This document shows, in pieces, positions 11,706-14,443 of a stretch of 14,443 nucleotides of DNA. The position numbers and the translations under genes are program-made. The stretch is taken from the NCBI RefSeq assembly GCF_018260405.1, contig NZ_JAGLBG010000065.1, forward strand, positions 1 to 14,443, written 5' to 3'. Position 1 is the first letter of the stretch; every line of letters begins with the position of its first letter. The notes beneath the pieces are model-generated. The model was not told where the DNA came from, did no database searches, and saw nothing but the letters and a program-made list of their open reading frames with translations. Source of the stretch: Deinococcus sp. GTDB lineage: Bacteria; Deinococcota; Deinococci; Deinococcales; Deinococcaceae.

Positions 11706-13301
11706 ATGACTGCTTCCCAACAAGATTTCGATCTCGGCCATGGCCTGAGCATCCAGAATGCCCAGATTCACCTCAATCCCGGCGTAGATGAGCTGTACGC
11801 CGACGCGATCCGGCTCGGAGAAGGGGTCAAGGCCGCCACCGGCCCACTGACCGTGCGAACCAACAAAACGGGCCGCAGCCCTAAGGACCGGTTTATCGTC
11901 GAGGATGACGACACCAGAGCTCACGTGTGGTGGGAAGGCTTTAATCAGCCGATTGCCGCGCAGGTATTCGATGACTTGCTAAGCAAGATGCTGGAGTACG
12001 CCGCAGGCAAGGAACTGTTCGTGCAGCAGGTCTTCGCGGGCACCGATCCTCATTACCGCATTGCCTGCCAGATGATTACCGAGATGGCCTATCACTCGCT
12101 GTTCATCCACAACATGTTCGTGCGGCCCAGCGCCGAAGAGCTGCAAAACTTTCAGACTGACTGGACCGTGCTGAACATTCCCAGCTTCAAGGCCGACCCC
12201 AAAGTAGACGGCACGCGCTCGGAAACCTTCGTGCTGGTCAATTTCAGCAAGAAGATGATTATTGCGGGCGGCACCCAGTACGCAGGCGAGAACAAAAAGG
12301 GCATCTTTAGTGTGCTGAATTATCTGCTGCCTGCTCAGGGCGTCATGCCGATGCACTGCTCGGCCAACGTGGGCGAGGACGGCGACACTGCGCTGTTTTT
12401 CGGGCTGTCAGGCACGGGTAAGACCACCCTGTCGGCGGACCCGACCCGCAAACTGATCGGCGACGACGAACACGGCTGGACCGACAGCGGCGTCTTCAAT
12501 TTCGAGGGCGGCTGCTACGCCAAGGTCATTAACCTGAACGCGGAAGCCGAGCCGATTATCTTTCAGACCACCCGAACCTACGGCACCGTGCTGGAAAACG
12601 TGGTGCTTGACCAGAGCGGCGTCCCCGACCTGAACGACGGCTCACTGACCGAGAACACCCGCAGCGCCTATCCTATCGAGCAGATTCCAAACCGTCAGCC
12701 CGGCAGCATCGGCGGCATTCCCAAGAACATCATCTTCCTAACTGCTGACGCGTTCGGGGTGCTGCCCCCGCTCTCGCGCCTGAGCCCCGAGCAGACCATG
12801 TATCAGTTCATTTCAGGCTTTACCGCCAAGATTCCCGGCACCGAAGAAGGCGTCAAGGAACCCAGCCCCACCTTCAGCACCTGCTTCGGTGCACCGTTCA
12901 TGCCGCGCCACCCCGGTGAATACGCCAAGCTGCTGGCCAAAAAGGTGCAGGAAAGCGGCGCACAGGTTTGGCTGGTCAACACCGGCTGGACCGGCGGCAA
13001 GTTCGGCGAAGGCCACCGCATGAGCATCAAGCACACCCGCGCCCTGATCAACGCGGCGCTGAGCGGACAACTCGACGGGGCCAACTTCGAGAAAGACCCC
13101 TTTTTCAACCTTGAAATTCCGACCGAGGTTCCGGGCGTGCCCGCCGAGGTCCTCAATCCGCGTGACGCCTGGACAGACAAAGGGGCCTACGACGAAACGG
13201 CCCGCAAGTTGGCCCGCATGTTCCGCGAAAACTTCAAGCGTTTCGAGAGCGGCGTGGATCAGGCCGTAACCGAGTCGATGCCCGACCCCGACCGGAAATA
13301 A
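11706..13301 (+). CDS. pckA: Phosphoenolpyruvate carboxykinase (ATP)
   Basis: This 531-aa cytosolic enzyme converts oxaloacetate and ATP to phosphoenolpyruvate, CO2 and ADP, the first committed step of gluconeogenesis. Family marks of the ATP-dependent type are all present: substrate-binding GRSPKD (residues 56-61), QYAGENKKG (191-199, with metal-ligand Lys near 198), MPMHCSANVG (214-223, with the metal-binding His 217), the kinase-1a P-loop GLSGTGKTT (233-241), and the kinase-2 segment LIGDDEHGW (250-258), followed by conserved NFEGGCYAK. The length is typical. It is a stand-alone gene with a long structured leader, a strong SD and its own terminator; carbon-source control through the leader hairpin is plausible but inferred. 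Nothing is odd in the coding sequence. Confidence 0.98.
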   Translation: MTASQQDFDLGHGLSIQNAQIHLNPGVDELYADAIRLGEGVKAATGPLTVRTNKTGRSPKDRFIVEDDDTRAHVWWEGFNQPIAAQVFDDLLSKMLEYAAGKELFVQQVFAGTDPHYRIACQMITEMAYHSLFIHNMFVRPSAEELQNFQTDWTVLNIPSFKADPKVDGTRSETFVLVNFSKKMIIAGGTQYAGENKKGIFSVLNYLLPAQGVMPMHCSANVGEDGDTALFFGLSGTGKTTLSADPTRKLIGDDEHGWTDSGVFNFEGGCYAKVINLNAEAEPIIFQTTRTYGTVLENVVLDQSGVPDLNDGSLTENTRSAYPIEQIPNRQPGSIGGIPKNIIFLTADAFGVLPPLSRLSPEQTMYQFISGFTAKIPGTEEGVKEPSPTFSTCFGAPFMPRHPGEYAKLLAKKVQESGAQVWLVNTGWTGGKFGEGHRMSIKHTRALINAALSGQLDGANFEKDPFFNLEIPTEVPGVPAEVLNPRDAWTDKGAYDETARKLARMFRENFKRFESGVDQAVTESMPDPDRK

Positions 13302-13326
13302 GCCAGAGCTAACCCAGTAGTGCTGT

Positions 13327-13372
13327 AGAGGCGTGGCGGAAGAGAGGGTTCCGCTGCGCCTCTAAACTTTTT
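13327..13372 (+). terminator. Rho-independent terminator of pckA
   Basis: Bases 13327-13341 pair with 13349-13363 over 15 positions, with two G-T wobbles and a 7-nt loop (GAGAGGG), followed by AAACTTTTT. Confidence 0.92.
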
Positions 13373-13440
13373 CAGGATAACGGTCTAACGGGGCTGATAA
13401 AACCGCGAAATCCGTACCTTTCTCGCCTCCGCCCGGCAGC

Positions 13441-13482
13441 TCTTTAACAAGAACCGGGCCGACCTCAGTGGCCGACCCGGTT
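13441..13482 (-). terminator. Rho-independent terminator of the helicase gene
   Basis: Read on the - strand, AACCGGGTCGGCC and GGTCGGCCCGGTT pair over 13 positions with two G-T wobbles around a 5-nt loop, followed by CTTGTT. It lies 26 bp past the helicase stop. On the + strand the same stem has no T-run, so it serves mainly the leftward gene. Confidence 0.8.
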
Positions 13483-13495
13483 AGTCCCGGTTAGT
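13476..13495. repeat. 10-bp direct repeat beside the helicase terminator
   Basis: CCCGGTTAGT occurs twice in a row (13476-13485, 13486-13495). The first copy includes one arm of the terminator stem, so it looks like a local duplication. Confidence 0.7.
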
Positions 13496-13508
13496 ACAGA
13501 GGCGCTAC

Positions 13509-14443
13509 TCAGCCGCGAAATTCACGGTCGCTAAAGTCTTCGCGCAGTGGGCGTGCGCCCTGGTTCTGGTCGCGGTCACGGCTCCAGCGGCCCTGGCCTC
13601 CGCCGCCCTGATTGCCGCCACCGCTACGGCCACCACCACGGCTGCCACCGCCCTGACTGCCGCTACCGCTGCGTCCGCCGCCACGGTAGCCACCTTCATC
13701 GCGGCTGCCACGGTTTCCACCCTGGTAACCACTGCTTTCACGGCGCTCACGGGTGGGCTGCTCGAACAGTTCCGGGAGTTCCTGCGCGACTTCGACCTGA
13801 ATGTCGCCTTCAAGGGGATTGGACTGCATCAGCTTCTCGACGTACTCGCTGGGCACGTCGGCCACGGTTCCGCCGCGCCACTGGCGCACTTTGCCCAGGC
13901 GGCGGGTATCGAGGTCACTGGCGCGGGCCAGCAGCGCCACGGTGCGCGGCACGCTGAGGCGTTCGCCGTGCAGGATCAGGGTGGTCAGACCCTCCTCACC
14001 GCTTAGCAGGCTGGCCGCCTTGACAGGCTCAGTGACGCCGCTGATCTTGGCAAGGGCGCGGGCCAGAGCTTCAAGACCCAGTTCGCTGAACAGCTTCTCG
14101 GCTTCGGCCTGGAAACCTTGAGCAGCTTCAGCTTCAACCTTGCGAACCATATCGGCGCTGGCACGGGCACTAGCCGCAGCGACTTCCTTGGGCGTCGGCA
14201 GGGTACGTTCCTTGAACTTCACGCCGGTGATGCGTTCCAGACCGGCCATTTCGCGGTTGTCGCGCTCGCCGTACATGATGATCGCGGTGCCGGTGCGTCC
14301 GGCGCGGCCAGTACGGCCCGAACGGTGCACATAGCTCTCGGGGTCCTGCGGCAGGTGAAACTGCACCACGAGATCGACTTCGGGAATGTCCAGACCACGC
14401 GCGGCCACGTCGGTGGCGACCAAGACATTGGCGCGGCCACTGC
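13509..14443 (-). CDS. Hera-like DEAD-box RNA helicase, C-terminal part with RGG tail
   Basis: The N-terminal part lies beyond the right edge; 310 residues are visible. They begin in helicase motif V (NVLVATDVAARGLD) and continue through motif VI (YVHRSGRTGRAGRTG), so this is the second RecA domain of a DEAD-box RNA helicase. The next segment (about 70-120) is helical and may correspond to the dimerisation domain of Thermus Hera. The part around SLLSGEEGLTTLILHGERLSVPRTVALLARAS closely recalls the Hera RNA-binding domain, which in Thermus binds 23S rRNA and RNase P RNA hairpins. From about residue 225 the chain becomes a Gly/Arg/Ser/Gln tail of some 85 residues with RGG-like spacing, absent from Hera as I recall it. 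Likely roles are ribosome assembly or RNA remodelling in the cytoplasm. The gene converges on pckA with a separate terminator. Confidence 0.9.
   Translation of the reverse strand, partial: SGRANVLVATDVAARGLDIPEVDLVVQFHLPQDPESYVHRSGRTGRAGRTGTAIIMYGERDNREMAGLERITGVKFKERTLPTPKEVAAASARASADMVRKVEAEAAQGFQAEAEKLFSELGLEALARALAKISGVTEPVKAASLLSGEEGLTTLILHGERLSVPRTVALLARASDLDTRRLGKVRQWRGGTVADVPSEYVEKLMQSNPLEGDIQVEVAQELPELFEQPTRERRESSGYQGGNRGSRDEGGYRGGGRSGSGSQGGGSRGGGRSGGGNQGGGGQGRWSRDRDQNQGARPLREDFSDREFRG

Noticed and set aside
13505..13813. Ala/Val-rich open frame on the - strand overlapping the helicase tail
   Set aside because: It is the alternate frame of the Gly-rich repeats (GGN read as GCN/GTN), not a gene.

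Overview
The window looks like ordinary chromosome from a member of Deinococcus-Thermus, most likely the genus Deinococcus. GC is high. Core genes of that clade are present, including a Hera-like DEAD-box helicase, an ATP-type PEP carboxykinase and a YbjN-domain protein. Several genes have a TANNNT -10 hexamer only 6-9 nt before the start codon and no Shine-Dalgarno, the pattern expected of leaderless mRNAs, which are common in Deinococcus. The species assignment is inferred from protein resemblance and was not checked by a search.

Layout, left to right on the + strand: the 3' end of uvrC (nucleotide excision repair); an M24B Xaa-Pro peptidase; a 153-aa YbjN-domain protein; a long-chain acyl-CoA synthetase (fadD); a 144-aa unrecognised protein with a short helix, a Pro/Ala-rich linker and a distinct C-terminal tip; a 192-aa TmrB-like P-loop protein whose Walker A motif is degenerate; a single-domain response regulator followed 34 bp later by a bifunctional class A penicillin-binding protein; a cytochrome-c-biogenesis group (exported single-cysteine thioredoxin-like protein, CcdA, CcmA-like ATPase, CcmB-like permease); a 381-bp non-coding stretch with a strong hairpin; and pckA. 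On the - strand, converging on pckA, is the C-terminal part of a Hera-like RNA helicase with a glycine/arginine-rich tail. Rho-independent terminators follow ybjN, the 144-aa gene, the PBP, pckA and the helicase; a weaker terminator-like structure follows fadD.

The genes form several short units. uvrC is probably closed by its own transcript end. The response regulator and the PBP look like one operon. The redox/haem group would supply reductant (CcdA) and haem-export or ABC functions (CcmAB) for cytochrome c maturation outside the membrane, but ccmC, ccmE and ccmF are not in view. pckA stands alone with a long structured leader and a strong SD, which suggests its own regulation.

The least ordinary features are: (i) a roughly 75-80-bp repeat element present twice in the same orientation (after the peptidase gene and after fadD), with internal inverted repeats; (ii) an 18-bp tandem repeat at the ccdA-ccmA junction that carries the ccdA stop codon and presents an in-frame start codon for ccmA in each unit; (iii) a near-perfect 11-bp-stem hairpin in the pckA leader; (iv) the degenerate P-loop; (v) a possible decayed signal-peptide ORF after the peptidase gene; (vi) an RGG tail on a Hera-like helicase. 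I see no mobile element, CRISPR array, RNA gene of a known family or clear new multi-gene system.
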